From an uncultured Bacteroidales bacterium (GTDB lineage: Bacteria > Bacteroidota > Bacteroidia > Bacteroidales > FEN-979), in assembly GCA_903959905.1 (NCBI GenBank), contig CAJBYO010000025.1:1-64000 (forward strand): a DNA stretch of 64,000 bases, given 5' to 3'. Under the pieces are notes generated by a model, which saw only the letters and a program-made list of their open reading frames with translations, made no database searches and was not told the origin of the DNA. Position numbers and translations under genes: made by a program. Positions 17,466 to 26,452 of the stretch are shown here, in pieces (the first letter of the stretch is position 1; each line of letters starts with the position of its first letter).

Positions 17466-17873
17466 ATGGTTGAGCGCATTTTACAGTTGCTGAAGGATAG
17501 AAATATGACACCGTCCCAGTTTGCCGACGAGATCGGCATTCAGCGTTCCGGGATGTCACATCTGATTTCAGGGAGGAATAAACCCAGCCTTGAGTTTATC
17601 ATGAAGGTACTTCAGCGGTTTCCTGACGTGAGGCCCGAATACCTGCTATACGGTACCCTTGAAACCGGAAATGGTTTTATGGAGGAAAAGGAAAATATAC
17701 CTGAGGTAATGCCAAAAGTGCCACCTACCTTGTTTGATCAGCCTGAGGCAGCCGATAACAAGCCCGAACCAAAGCCACAGCGGCAGGTTAAACGAGAGAA
17801 AACAGAGCGGAAAATAGAAAGGATAGTTGTTTTCTACGACGATAAATCATTCAGGGAATATGAACCTGAATAA
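17466..17873 (+). CDS. XRE-family helix-turn-helix regulator
   Basis: A 135-aa DNA-binding protein. Residues 1-60 form a Cro/C1-type HTH (ILQLLKDRNMTPSQFADEIG, IQRSGMSHLISGRNKPSLEF). The middle is Pro/Lys-rich and probably disordered. A short C-terminal strand IERIVVFYDDKSFREYEPE matches a recurrent tail in Bacteroidota members of this type. The target genes are unknown. The upstream spacer has at least four copies of a TTACAATTGTAA-type palindrome, one overlapping its own -7 box, which suggests autoregulation and perhaps control of the neighbouring subtilisin. It is convergent with ndk, only 6 nt apart. Confidence 0.85.
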   Translation: MVERILQLLKDRNMTPSQFADEIGIQRSGMSHLISGRNKPSLEFIMKVLQRFPDVRPEYLLYGTLETGNGFMEEKENIPEVMPKVPPTLFDQPEAADNKPEPKPQRQVKREKTERKIERIVVFYDDKSFREYEPE

Positions 17874-17879
17874 GGATTA

Positions 17880-18299
17880 TCAAACAGTTTCCAGGAATGA
17901 GAAGAAGAATCCGGCTTCACGCTCGGCACTTTCATCGCTGTCAGAACCGTGTATCGCATTCTCGCCGAGGTTCTTACCGTAGAGTTTCCTGATGGTGCCT
18001 TCTTCAGCTTTGGCAGGATCAGTTGCCCCGATGAATTTCCTGAATGACTCTACCGCATTTTCTTTTTCAAGAACGGCAGCTACGATGGGGCCTGAGGACA
18101 TAAAATCGGTCAATTCACCGTAAAAAGGCCTTTCTTTATGCATTTCGTAAAAGTGACCGGCCTGTTCCTTGCTTAGTTTTACTTTTTTAAGGGCAACAAT
18201 TTTATAACCGCCCTCCTCGATTTTGGCAAGGATATTTCCTGTATACCCGGCCGAAAATGCGGATGGCTTGATCATTGTGAATGTAATTTTTCCTGTCAT
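17880..18299 (-). CDS. ndk: Nucleoside diphosphate kinase
   Basis: Cytosolic enzyme that transfers the gamma-phosphate from ATP to nucleoside diphosphates through a phospho-histidine. The 139-aa product starts MTGKITFTMIKPSA, the NDK N-terminal motif. It has the active-site segment NAIHGSDSDESAERE with the catalytic His near residue 117, and ends in a short GFFFSFLETV tail typical of Bacteroidota. The length is standard. It is transcribed from its own -7 box in the divergent spacer with nrnA and ends 6 nt from the convergent XRE gene. Confidence 0.96.
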   Translation of the reverse strand: MTGKITFTMIKPSAFSAGYTGNILAKIEEGGYKIVALKKVKLSKEQAGHFYEMHKERPFYGELTDFMSSGPIVAAVLEKENAVESFRKFIGATDPAKAEEGTIRKLYGKNLGENAIHGSDSDESAEREAGFFFSFLETV

Positions 18300-18322
18300 G
18301 GTGCATGTTAGTTTAGAGCGAA

Positions 18323-18330
18323 CAAAATTA
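18323..18330 (-). promoter_or_regulatory. -7 box of ndk
   Basis: The minus strand reads TAATTTTG, 23 nt upstream of the ndk ATG. It is paired back-to-back with the nrnA promoter 22 nt away. Confidence 0.6.
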
Positions 18331-18352
18331 CGATTAATATTTCAAAAATCCG

Positions 18353-18360
18353 TAATTTTG
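18353..18360 (+). promoter_or_regulatory. -7 box of nrnA
   Basis: TAATTTTG followed by CACCCC lies 22 nt before the TTG start of nrnA. The short distance predicts a 5' UTR of roughly 15 nt and supports that start. Confidence 0.6.
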
Positions 18361-18382
18361 CACCCCTTAAAACCCGAACTAT

Positions 18383-19402
18383 TTGGAAAATACGCACTTC
18401 AGAGTCATCTCTGGCCTTATATCCCAACCACTGAGGATATTGATCACAACCCATTCAAACCCTGATGGAGATGCCATTGGCGCCAGTCTTGCGCTTGCCG
18501 CTTACCTTAAAAAGAAAAACCACACGGTTCAGGTAATGATCCCGGATCCTTACCCCGATTTCCTTGCGTGGATGGACGGACATGAAGACATCCTGATCTT
18601 CAACACCATGAAAAGCGATTGCATCCAGGCAATCAACCATGCGGAAATGATTATAGCCGCAGACTACAACAACCTGGGGCGCCTCAACGATGCAGCTCCG
18701 CTGGTTCGTCAGTCAAAGGCTGTAAAAGTTCTTATTGACCATCATTTGAACCCTTCCGACGAGTTTGACCACCTGATTTCTATTTCAAAGATATCTTCCA
18801 CATCTGAACTGGTATACAACTTCATTGAGGAGATGGGCGACCTGCACCTCCTTGACAAAAGCATTGCAGAGTGTATTTATGCCGGTATCATCACCGACAC
18901 AGGTTCGCTCAGTTATTCCTGCAATTATGTCAAAACATACCTGATCATGGCTGAGCTGTTCAGGCTTGGCATCGACGGCGAACATCTGCACAGGTTAATC
19001 TATGATACCTATTCAGAGAAAAGATTACGATTACTGGGTTATTCCATCAGTGATCAGCTTATTGTGCTTCCCGGGTTCCACACTGCCTATATTACCCTTT
19101 CAAAGGAAGACCTGCAGCGTTTTGATCACCAGATAGGTGACACGGAAGGTGTTGTTAATTATGCACTGTCCATCAAAGGTATTAACCTGGCTGCATTATT
19201 CATGGAAAGGGATGGTATCGTAAAGGTCTCTTTCCGGTCAAAGGGGAAGTTTGCTGTCAATACGCTGGCTTCTCAATATTTCAATGGCGGTGGACACCGC
19301 AATGCCGCAGGGGCGAATTGCACCACTACCCTTGATGAAACAATACGGAAATTTCTGGAAATTCTGCCATTATTTCAATCCACGCTTAATTCAGTCTACT
19401 AA
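18383..19402 (+). CDS. nrnA: DHH-family oligoribonuclease/pAp phosphatase (NrnA-like)
   Basis: Cytosolic metal-dependent phosphoesterase that degrades short RNAs and dephosphorylates pAp. The 339-aa product has the DHH-domain motifs THSNPDGDAIGASLAL (near 22-37), AADYNNLGRL (near 92) and LIDHHLNPS (near 117-125). The C-terminal DHHA1 domain ends with the GGGHRNAAGA substrate motif near 301-310. Length fits NrnA. No ATG precedes the conserved region, so TTG 18383 is taken as start; a -7 box 22 nt upstream supports it. A GldI-like PPIase starts 1 nt after the stop, a gene order I associate with Bacteroidota. Confidence 0.92.
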   Translation: MENTHFRVISGLISQPLRILITTHSNPDGDAIGASLALAAYLKKKNHTVQVMIPDPYPDFLAWMDGHEDILIFNTMKSDCIQAINHAEMIIAADYNNLGRLNDAAPLVRQSKAVKVLIDHHLNPSDEFDHLISISKISSTSELVYNFIEEMGDLHLLDKSIAECIYAGIITDTGSLSYSCNYVKTYLIMAELFRLGIDGEHLHRLIYDTYSEKRLRLLGYSISDQLIVLPGFHTAYITLSKEDLQRFDHQIGDTEGVVNYALSIKGINLAALFMERDGIVKVSFRSKGKFAVNTLASQYFNGGGHRNAAGANCTTTLDETIRKFLEILPLFQSTLNSVY

Positions 19403-19403
19403 A

Positions 19404-19970
19404 TTGAAGACAGGGACATTTCTTTATGTCAGGTCTGCTTTCAGGATAATGGCTTCCCTGTTGTTGATGCTGATGCTCTCATGTGTGGAAACACCCGGAA
19501 AAAAAGATATACCCGGAACCACAGCATCGTTGCACGATTCGGTAATCGCCTTCAACCGTGAAATTGTTACATCTGAGAAGCAGGAGATAGATGATTATGT
19601 GGCGAGGCATCGCTGGACGATGACCAAAACGCAAACAGGGCTGCAATTTATGATTTACCGCCGGGGAAGCGGGCAGGGGGTTCCGGTAATGCCTTCTGAG
19701 GTGAATATAAAATATTGCGTGTACCTTCTAAACGGTGACCTGGTTTATGAAACGGATTCAATAAAAGGGTTTTCGTTTGAAACCGGAAAACGAAACGTTG
19801 TCAGTGGGCTGGAAGAGGGTGTCAGGCTGATGAAAACAGGCGATCGTGCGAAACTTATTGTTCCTTCGCACCTTGCATTCGGACTGCTTGGCGACCTGGC
19901 AAAAATCCCTGCCAGGGCAGTCCTTGTTTATGATGTGGAACTATGCTCAATCAACCCTTTAAAAAAGTGA
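19404..19970 (+). CDS. GldI-like FKBP-type peptidyl-prolyl isomerase lipoprotein
   Basis: Predicted lipoprotein PPIase of 188 aa. The TTG at 19404, one nucleotide after nrnA, gives an N-terminus with Lys and Arg residues followed by a hydrophobic stretch and a lipobox-like MLMLSC. ATG 19449 would start directly in the hydrophobic stretch with no positive charge, so I prefer the TTG. The FKBP domain covers about 75-188 (KYCVYLLNGDLVYETD, VSGLEEGVRLMKTGDRAKLIVPSHLAFG). Several aromatic active-site positions of canonical FKBPs are not obvious. Size, domain layout and the nrnA-PPIase-FKBP order resemble GldI, the gliding and T9SS-associated PPIase; equivalence is an inference. Confidence 0.8.
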   Translation: MKTGTFLYVRSAFRIMASLLLMLMLSCVETPGKKDIPGTTASLHDSVIAFNREIVTSEKQEIDDYVARHRWTMTKTQTGLQFMIYRRGSGQGVPVMPSEVNIKYCVYLLNGDLVYETDSIKGFSFETGKRNVVSGLEEGVRLMKTGDRAKLIVPSHLAFGLLGDLAKIPARAVLVYDVELCSINPLKK

Positions 19971-20002
19971 TGTCCTGCTGCATTGGTATTAAGGACTTTC
20001 GC

Positions 20003-20010
20003 TATCTTTG
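20003..20010 (+). promoter_or_regulatory. Promoter of the triple-FKBP gene
   Basis: TATCTTTG matches TAnnTTTG. A TTG at 19983-19985 lies 17 nt upstream and may be the -33 element. This leaves a leader of about 115 nt before the coding region. Confidence 0.5.
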
Positions 20011-20131
20011 CCGCGGATTTGACGGAGTACCTGACTACTTGTTCCCGGCGACTGTTTATCTGAGTTAATGTTCATCACGTTTGTAAGCAATAAGATAGTT
20101 TAATCCAATAATTACTAACCAAATTTTTAAA

Positions 20132-21439
20132 ATGCAAAGTATGAAAAAAGTGATTGTAAACCCGTTGGTCATTGTAATGCTCGTTGCGCTGACCATGCTG
20201 GCTTGTTCATCAAAGTATCCTGGTTATGATAAAACGGCAACAGGCTTGTATTATAAGCTGTATAAAGTCAGCAAGGATACTGTAAAGCCTAAGCTTGGTA
20301 ACTGGGTTTCGCTTGATATGCGTTACAAGTACAAAGATTCAACCCTGTTTAACAGCAAAGCAGCCATGGGAACCCCGGTGAGATTCCAGTTGCCGGCATC
20401 CGATTTCAAGGGAGATATTTATGAAGGCATCAAAATGCTTTCAGTTGGTGACAGCGCCGATTTTATCGTAAACGCGGACTCCCTGTTTACCAAGACTTTC
20501 CGTCAGCCTAAACGCCCTGGTTTTATTGATACCAACAGTGTTGTTCATTTTTATATTCACATGATCTCAATCGAATCACCTGACGACCTGATGAAAAAGG
20601 AAGAGGATGCACTGAAAAAGTATATTGAAGAAAAGAAAATTACGATAGCTCCACAGCCATCAGGTTTATATTATATCGAAACACTGGCTGGTAAAGGTAT
20701 GAAAATTGACACCGGGGTTTGGGTGAAAGCCAACTTCAAAGTTTCTCTCATTGATGGCAAGCAGATTTTCTCAACCGATGAACGCGGAGAACCAAGAGAA
20801 TTTGAATACGGCAAGCGCACCGATACAGAGGGATTTGAAGAAGGAGTATCAAAAATGCTCAAAGGTGGTAAAGCCACACTGATCGTTCCTTCTAAACTGG
20901 CCTTTGGTGATGCAGGACGCGGAACCCTTGTTCCTCCCTATGCAACCGTTGTCTATGATGTGGAAATTTTAGAGATTCAGTCAAAAGCCGATCATGACAA
21001 AGCCCAGGAGGCGAAGAAAAAAGCAGAAACAGCTAAACTTGAAACCAATAAAAAACAGGAAAAGGAACTTATGAATAAATATCTGGCAGATCACAAGATC
21101 ACTGCAAAGGCAAATCCCAGCGGACTCATCTATGTTGAGAAGGTTAAAGGAAGCGGTGCAAAGGCATCCGCAGGTAAAAAGGTGAAGGTTCATTACACCG
21201 GAACCCTTTTAAACGGTACCAAATTTGACTCTTCACGCGACCGCAACCAGCCGTTTGAATTTGAACTTGGCAAGGGTCAGGTGATCCAGGGATGGGACGA
21301 AGGCATTGCCATGATGAATGTTGGTGGTAAAGCAACACTGGTCATCCCTTCAAGCATTGCTTACGGAGAACGCGACATGGGCCAGATCCCACCGTATTCA
21401 ACACTCGTGTTTGATGTTGAGCTCCTGGAAGTAAAATAA
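20132..21439 (+). CDS. Lipoprotein with three FKBP-type PPIase domains
   Basis: Envelope foldase of 435 aa. A lipoprotein signal ends in LTMLACSS, with Cys near residue 25. Three FKBP-like repeats follow. The first (about 40-155) is degenerate. The second (about 175-290) has [20 protein letters not shown] and [20 protein letters not shown]. The third (about 325-435) is canonical, with [33 protein letters not shown] and [17 protein letters not shown] Lys/Ala-rich helical linker (about 292-322) joins domains 2 and 3. It likely isomerises prolyl bonds of exported proteins in the periplasm. An ATG at 20141 (MKKVIVNP) is an equally good start. It follows the GldI-like gene by 161 nt with its own promoter. 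Confidence 0.9.
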   Translation: MQSMKKVIVNPLVIVMLVALTMLACSSKYPGYDKTATGLYYKLYKVSKDTVKPKLGNWVSLDMRYKYKDSTLFNSKAAMGTPVRFQLPASDFKGDIYEGIKMLSVGDSADFIVNADSLFTKTFRQPKRPGFIDTNSVVHFYIHMISIESPDDLMKKEEDALKKYIEEKKITIAPQPSGLYYIETLAGKGMKIDTGVWVKANFKVSLIDGKQIFSTDERGEPREFEYGKRTDTEGFEEGVSKMLKGGKATLIVPSKLAFGDAGRGTLVPPYATVVYDVEILEIQSKADHDKAQEAKKKAETAKLETNKKQEKELMNKYLADHKITAKANPSGLIYVEKVKGSGAKASAGKKVKVHYTGTLLNGTKFDSSRDRNQPFEFELGKGQVIQGWDEGIAMMNVGGKATLVIPSSIAYGERDMGQIPPYSTLVFDVELLEVK

Positions 21440-21461
21440 ATTTGCAGGAATAATTATCAGG

Positions 21462-21494
21462 AAAGGCTGATCGCGAAAGTGATCAGCCTTTTTT
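21462..21494. terminator. Terminator shared by the FKBP gene and uvrB
   Basis: An 11-bp stem AAAGGCTGATC (21462-21472) pairs with 21481-21491, with an 8-nt loop and a T-run. It serves the rightward FKBP gene; its right arm overlaps the last codons of convergent uvrB. Confidence 0.85.
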
Positions 21495-23522
21495 GCTTTT
21501 TCCCGATTTCTCCAGCAGTTCCTGCAGCGCTTTGAGTTCGTCTCTTAACCTGGCTGCCTCAAGGAAATCAAGGCTTTTAACTGCATCCTCCATGGCTTTC
21601 CGGTTCTTACCGATGAGTTTCTGAAGCTTTTCTGGTGGAAGGTACTGGATCAGGGGATCAGCGGCAGCATTCGTCTGCTCACTTTCATAATATGGAACTG
21701 GCTGCGCCCTGTTGCCATCAGCTACTGCTGTTTGTCCCATGATATCACGGGTGCTTTTAACGATCTGGGTGGGCGTGATGTTGTTTTTGACATTGTAGGC
21801 AATCTGTTTCACCCTGCGGCGGTTGGTTTCATCCATCATCCGCTTCATTGAATCCGTTACCTTGTCGGCATACATGATCACACGGCTGTTGATATTCCTG
21901 GCTGCCCGCCCTGCCGTTTGGGTAAGTGAGCGTTCCGAGCGCAGGAAGCCCTCCTTGTCTGCATCCAGGATAGCCACCAGTGATACCTCAGGCAGGTCGA
22001 GGCCTTCACGGAGAAGGTTAACACCCACGAGCACGTCAAAGACTCCCATTCTCAGGTCTCTCAGGATCTCAACCCGCTCAAGCGTGTCAACGTCTGAATG
22101 GATATACCGGCACCGGATATCTATTTTCACGAAGTAACTGGTTAATTCCTCCGCCATTCGCTTGGTGAGTGTTGTAACCAGCGTACGCTCATGCTTGATG
22201 ATGCGCTGGTTTATTTCATCCAGCAGGTCATCAATCTGCCTCAGGCTGGGCCTGACTTCAACAAACGGGTCCAGTAACCCGGTTGGCCGTATTACCTGCT
22301 CCACCACGATCCCCTCACACTTTTGCAGTTCAAAATCTGCAGGGGTTGCGCTTACATAAATTGTCTGACCAACCATGGCTTCAAACTCTTCAAATTTCAG
22401 TGGCCTGTTATCCATGGCAGAAGGGAGTCTGAAGCCGTATTCAACCAGTGTTTGCTTCCTGGAACGGTCTCCACCAAACATCGCCCTTATCTGGGGAATG
22501 CTGACATGACTTTCATCAATCACCATTAAAAAATCATCCGGAAAAAAATCAAGCAGGCAGAAAGGCCTTGAACCGGATGTCCTGCCGTCGAAATAGCGTG
22601 AATAGTTTTCGATTCCTGAACAGTAGCCCAGTTCGCGCATCATTTCTATATCATAACTTACACGGTCTTCCAGGCGTTTCGCTTCAAGCCCTTTGCCATT
22701 TTCCCTGAAATAGGCGCATTGCTTTATAAGGTCGTCCTGGATTTCGACCAGGGCCTCACGCATCTTGTCCTGGGAGGTGACAAAAATATTTGCCGGGTAA
22801 ATGGTCATTTGCTCCATCTGGTCCATCTTTCGTCCCGTAAGCGGATCAAAGGATTCCATTGACTCAATCTCATTGCCCATGAAAATTACCCGGTAAGCTA
22901 CATCGGCATAGGCCGGAAAAATGTCAATGGAGTCTCCCTTAACCCTGAACTTGCCACGGGTAAAATCGCCTTCAGTTCTTGAGTACAGGCTGTTGACCAG
23001 CGAATTAAGCAACTTTTTGCGGCCAATCTCTTCACCGGTACTGAGTCGGATGACATTTTCACTGAAATCATCAGGGTTGCCGATACCGTAAATACACGAA
23101 ACAGATGAAACAACAATAATATCCCTGCGACCTGAAAGCAGTGCAGAAGAGGCGCTGAGCCTCAGTTTTTCAATCTCTTCGTTGATCGAAAGGTCTTTTT
23201 CAATGTAGGTATTGGTAACCGGGATGAATGCCTCAGGCTGATAATAGTCGTAGTAGGAAACGAAAAACTCAACAGCATTGTCGGGAAAAAACTGCTTGAA
23301 CTCCCCGTAAAGCTGCGCAGCCAGGGTTTTATTGTGGCTGAGAACCAGTGTGGGTTTGTTTACCTGCTGAACAACATTGGCAATGGTATATGTTTTCCCT
23401 GATCCCGTTACGCCCAGGAGCACCTGGCCGGGATCGCCGCGCTGAATTCCTTCAACAAGTTGCCTGATTGCTTCAGGCTGATCGCCCGTAGGCTTAAATT
23501 CTGAGGTGAGATTAAATTCCAA
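21483..23522 (-). CDS. uvrB: Excinuclease ABC subunit UvrB
   Basis: Damage-verification helicase of nucleotide excision repair; it loads from UvrA and recruits UvrC. The 679-aa product has Walker A LLGVTGSGKTYTIANV (near 36-51) and the beta-hairpin region SYYDYYQPEAFIP (near 90-102) that clamps DNA. DEAD-like DFFPDDFLMVIDESHV carries the Walker B region, and the helicase C domain has LREGLDLPEVSLVAILDAD. The C-terminal UVR motif (about 632-670, AMEDAVKSLDFLEAARLRDEL) contacts UvrC. Length is standard. It is the last gene of a leftward run with mutL, two rhomboids and an EEP-family protein, 12 nt after the last. Confidence 0.97.
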   Translation of the reverse strand: MEFNLTSEFKPTGDQPEAIRQLVEGIQRGDPGQVLLGVTGSGKTYTIANVVQQVNKPTLVLSHNKTLAAQLYGEFKQFFPDNAVEFFVSYYDYYQPEAFIPVTNTYIEKDLSINEEIEKLRLSASSALLSGRRDIIVVSSVSCIYGIGNPDDFSENVIRLSTGEEIGRKKLLNSLVNSLYSRTEGDFTRGKFRVKGDSIDIFPAYADVAYRVIFMGNEIESMESFDPLTGRKMDQMEQMTIYPANIFVTSQDKMREALVEIQDDLIKQCAYFRENGKGLEAKRLEDRVSYDIEMMRELGYCSGIENYSRYFDGRTSGSRPFCLLDFFPDDFLMVIDESHVSIPQIRAMFGGDRSRKQTLVEYGFRLPSAMDNRPLKFEEFEAMVGQTIYVSATPADFELQKCEGIVVEQVIRPTGLLDPFVEVRPSLRQIDDLLDEINQRIIKHERTLVTTLTKRMAEELTSYFVKIDIRCRYIHSDVDTLERVEILRDLRMGVFDVLVGVNLLREGLDLPEVSLVAILDADKEGFLRSERSLTQTAGRAARNINSRVIMYADKVTDSMKRMMDETNRRRVKQIAYNVKNNITPTQIVKSTRDIMGQTAVADGNRAQPVPYYESEQTNAAADPLIQYLPPEKLQKLIGKNRKAMEDAVKSLDFLEAARLRDELKALQELLEKSGKSKKG

Positions 23523-23534
23523 TGGGTGATGATT

Positions 23535-24650
23535 TTAAGGCAATTTTACAAGAGTGGTTGTAATTGGGTAATGATCAGAAAGATCCACATTGAACTTGGT
23601 ATAGGACTCTGACTTGAACTTCTCCGAATGCAACACATAGTCAATCCGGAAAGATGGCAGTTTACCGGCATAGGTTGGCATGAATAATCCTTTCCCGCTT
23701 TCGATAAACGAATCTTTCAGACGTTTTGTCAGCTGATGGTAAGTATAGGATGAGGGTGTGTCGTTGAAGTCACCTGCCAGGATCACCGGATACGGGCAGG
23801 TTGCAATGTGTTCAGCCAGGATGTTTACCTGCTTTGACCTGAGGATAAATGCCTTCCGGAGTTTCCAAAGCATGCGTTTTGATCCTTCCCTGATGGGGGT
23901 GATCTCTTCCTGGTCGGGCTCGGTCAGATGTGAATAAAAGGTATAGTCTTCATATCCGAACCGGATGGATTCAAGATGAAGGTTGTATACCCTGATGGTG
24001 TCACGGTTCAATACAATATCGCTGAAGGTGGCAAAATGGCTGTGGTCCAGCAGTCTGAAACAGCCGAAATTTACTATCGGGTAGCGCGAAAAAGTGGCGA
24101 TCGCGTTGATTTTTCTTTTATTGCTGAATTCCTGGTAATTTTTGAAGGAATAATACCCAAGATGAATGGAGCCGGCAAATGTTGCCAGTGTCTGTGAAAA
24201 ATCTTCGCCGATGGCAAAGAACTCCTGCACACAAATGATGTCGGCACGCTGGCCGGCCAGGAATTCAGTTACTTTGCTCTTTGTTTTTTTCTTGCTGTCG
24301 GCCTTTTGGTTGCCATAGAGTGAATGGACATTGTAGCTGACAATTTTAATTTTTGTAAGCGGAAGTTTTTCAGGATCGGAAAGCCTTAAAGGGTATATGG
24401 CCATCAGGTTTTGATAACCTGCAAGAATTGTTACCAGTGATACGAAAATAAAACGCTTCCAGGTAACCAGCCATAGTATTATAAATACAATGTTGATGAT
24501 CAGGAAAATAGGGTAGGAGAGTCCGAAAAAAGCCAATGGCCAGAATGTATCAGGGCTGATAAAGCCGGCAAGATAACTGGCTGCCAGGCTGGCTGCGGCA
24601 CAGATATTCAGAAAATATAATATGTTCTTCAGAATTGACCGGCCTTTCAT
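23535..24650 (-). CDS. Membrane-anchored endonuclease/exonuclease/phosphatase-family protein
   Basis: A 371-aa protein with three hydrophobic N-terminal segments (about 10-30, 36-62 and 65-82) followed by an EEP fold. EEP motifs are IVSYNVHSLYG (near 105), ADIICVQEFF with the metal-binding Glu (near 138), YNLHLES, VILAGDFNDTPSS (near 295) and RIDYVLHS plus LSDHYPITT near the C-terminus, so the catalytic residues look complete. The substrate could be DNA, a phospholipid head group or another phosphodiester; the membrane anchor suggests a periplasmic or inner-membrane target. It sits between a rhomboid gene (19-nt gap) and uvrB (12-nt gap), a placement that may be historical rather than functional. 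Confidence 0.85.
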   Translation of the reverse strand: MKGRSILKNILYFLNICAAASLAASYLAGFISPDTFWPLAFFGLSYPIFLIINIVFIILWLVTWKRFIFVSLVTILAGYQNLMAIYPLRLSDPEKLPLTKIKIVSYNVHSLYGNQKADSKKKTKSKVTEFLAGQRADIICVQEFFAIGEDFSQTLATFAGSIHLGYYSFKNYQEFSNKRKINAIATFSRYPIVNFGCFRLLDHSHFATFSDIVLNRDTIRVYNLHLESIRFGYEDYTFYSHLTEPDQEEITPIREGSKRMLWKLRKAFILRSKQVNILAEHIATCPYPVILAGDFNDTPSSYTYHQLTKRLKDSFIESGKGLFMPTYAGKLPSFRIDYVLHSEKFKSESYTKFNVDLSDHYPITTTLVKLP

Positions 24651-24669
24651 GATAATCCTTCAGATTTGG

Positions 24670-25608
24670 TCAGCGTTTATTGGATGTCTTGAAAAGAAAC
24701 TCTTTTTCCTCCATTGTCAGACAATCATAACCTCCTTTGGAAATCTTTTCAAGTATTTCATCAACCCGCTTTTGAGTCTCCCTTTTTTTTACATTGTACT
24801 CTTCATCAGAAACAGGCCTGGTATGTGCCTGCCCCCATTCGTATGCTTTACGATCCCTGTTCCTGAAGCGGTTTGTGAAGTTTTTAAAAAAATCATGCCG
24901 ACCGTCCGTACGGGCAGTTTGTTTTGACCAACGGTATATCATGATATACATGGCCCCGAAAAGTGCACCTCCGATATGTGCCAGGTGTCCACCGGCATTT
25001 CCGGATGGTATCATGAAGAAATCAAATACAAACAGTATGATGGCCAGGTAAATGATCTTCAGCTTCCCGATCAGGAACAATTGTATGGTGTAGTTAGGCA
25101 CATACACTGCAATGGCGGTCACAATGGCCATAACCGATGCTGATGCCCCCAGCGCGTAAGAAACTGGCACAATGGCTGCAAAAACCGGGAATGCATTGAA
25201 TGCAAAAACATATACAAGTCCACCGGAGATGCCTCCAAGGAAATATATCCAGACAATCTGACGGGATGGCAGGAATTCAAGAAAAATCCTGCCAAACCAA
25301 TAGAGCCACAACATGTTGAACAGGATGTGCCAGATATCAAAATGGAGGAACATGTATGTCAGCATGGTCCAGGGTTTCATGGAGAGTGCCGGTACATAGG
25401 CGGGCAATGCCAGGCCATGCATGATCATCGTATCAACGGTGACAGCATCAGGAGCATTGTAGAAGAAAAAAATGACCTTGGCAGCCTGAACCAGCACCCA
25501 CAGCGCTATATTAACAAGAATCAGGACGGATAAGGCAGACCCCTGTCTGAAAAACCGTTTAATATCATCCAGCGGATTTTGATTTTGCCCGTAGTTGTAA
25601 TTCATCAT
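24670..25608 (-). CDS. Rhomboid-family intramembrane serine protease
   Basis: A 312-aa inner-membrane protein with about six transmembrane segments. Rhomboid marks are the HFDIWHILFNMLWLYWFGR loop-TM segment, the catalytic Ser in ALGASASVMAIV (TM4) and the catalytic His in HLAHIGGALFGAMYI (TM6). The C-terminal cytoplasmic tail (about 240-312) contains KRETQKRVDEILEKISKGG, a recurrent Bacteroidota extension. It cleaves membrane-spanning substrates, but the substrate is unknown. Its start overlaps the stop of the upstream rhomboid by 4 nt, so the two are translationally coupled. Confidence 0.92.
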   Translation of the reverse strand: MMNYNYGQNQNPLDDIKRFFRQGSALSVLILVNIALWVLVQAAKVIFFFYNAPDAVTVDTMIMHGLALPAYVPALSMKPWTMLTYMFLHFDIWHILFNMLWLYWFGRIFLEFLPSRQIVWIYFLGGISGGLVYVFAFNAFPVFAAIVPVSYALGASASVMAIVTAIAVYVPNYTIQLFLIGKLKIIYLAIILFVFDFFMIPSGNAGGHLAHIGGALFGAMYIMIYRWSKQTARTDGRHDFFKNFTNRFRNRDRKAYEWGQAHTRPVSDEEYNVKKRETQKRVDEILEKISKGGYDCLTMEEKEFLFKTSNKR

Positions 25609-26438
25609 AGAAATGAACTTGTTTTTTTTCTCCAGTACAGGATCATGAAGAACCCAAAAATCATGCCGCCGAGGTGTGCGAAATGGGCGACGTTATCGCC
25701 GGGATTGTTCGAAACCCCCGAATAAAGTTCCAGCGCACCGTATAAGATCACAATCCATTTGGCCTTGATTGGAAACAAAAAGTAGACATACACGAGCATG
25801 TTCGGGAACATCATGCCGAAGGCAAGGAGTATTCCGAACACGGCACCGGATGCTCCAACTGTTGATGTACTGATATAATCCTGGTAAACCTGGCGGATGT
25901 AACCGGTAGATTCATTCATCAGGGCCAGGTTCCCGGGCTCTGTATTCCATTTGGAAAGAAAGTTTTTCAGGTCGTCAAACAACTCGGGATTATGCGGTGG
26001 ATAGGCATTCACAAATTGTACAAATTGCTCAATACCGGCGCGTGAGTTATACAACTGTACTGCAGTCTCAACTGAAGAATAGGCCCACCAGTTTACGATG
26101 GTTTGAATAACCGCCGCACCGATCCCTGTTACGACATAATATGTAAGGAACCGCTTGGAACCCCACACATTTTCAAGCAGGTAGCCGAACATCCAAAGTG
26201 CGAACATATTCATCATGACGTGTGAAAAGCCGCCATGAATAAACATATATGAAACAAACTGGTATGGCCGGAAAAGGTCTGATTTGAAGTAGTGCAGGCC
26301 GAGCAGGTTGACCAGGTCAATACCAAAAGCTGTTTCAAATGACATGGTGGCCAGGAAAAACAAGCCGTTGATGATCAACAGGTTTTTAACTACGGGTGGG
26401 AGCAGGCTGAATCCTGACGGACTGTATTGTTGGGACAT
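25605..26438 (-). CDS. Rhomboid-family intramembrane serine protease (second copy)
   Basis: A 277-aa polytopic membrane protein. Motifs are HGGFSHVMMNMFALWMFG (loop/TM2), GASGAVFGILLAFGMMF with the catalytic GASG Ser, and NVAHFAHLGGMIFGFFMIL with the catalytic His. A soluble insertion of about 60 residues (RAGIEQFVQFVNAYPP and onward) separates TM3 from TM4, unusual compared with minimal rhomboids. It is co-transcribed between mutL (14-nt gap) and the next rhomboid (4-nt overlap). Having two adjacent rhomboids suggests paralogues with different substrates. Confidence 0.92.
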   Translation of the reverse strand: MSQQYSPSGFSLLPPVVKNLLIINGLFFLATMSFETAFGIDLVNLLGLHYFKSDLFRPYQFVSYMFIHGGFSHVMMNMFALWMFGYLLENVWGSKRFLTYYVVTGIGAAVIQTIVNWWAYSSVETAVQLYNSRAGIEQFVQFVNAYPPHNPELFDDLKNFLSKWNTEPGNLALMNESTGYIRQVYQDYISTSTVGASGAVFGILLAFGMMFPNMLVYVYFLFPIKAKWIVILYGALELYSGVSNNPGDNVAHFAHLGGMIFGFFMILYWRKKTSSFL

Positions 26439-26452
26439 AAAAGTATTAACAG

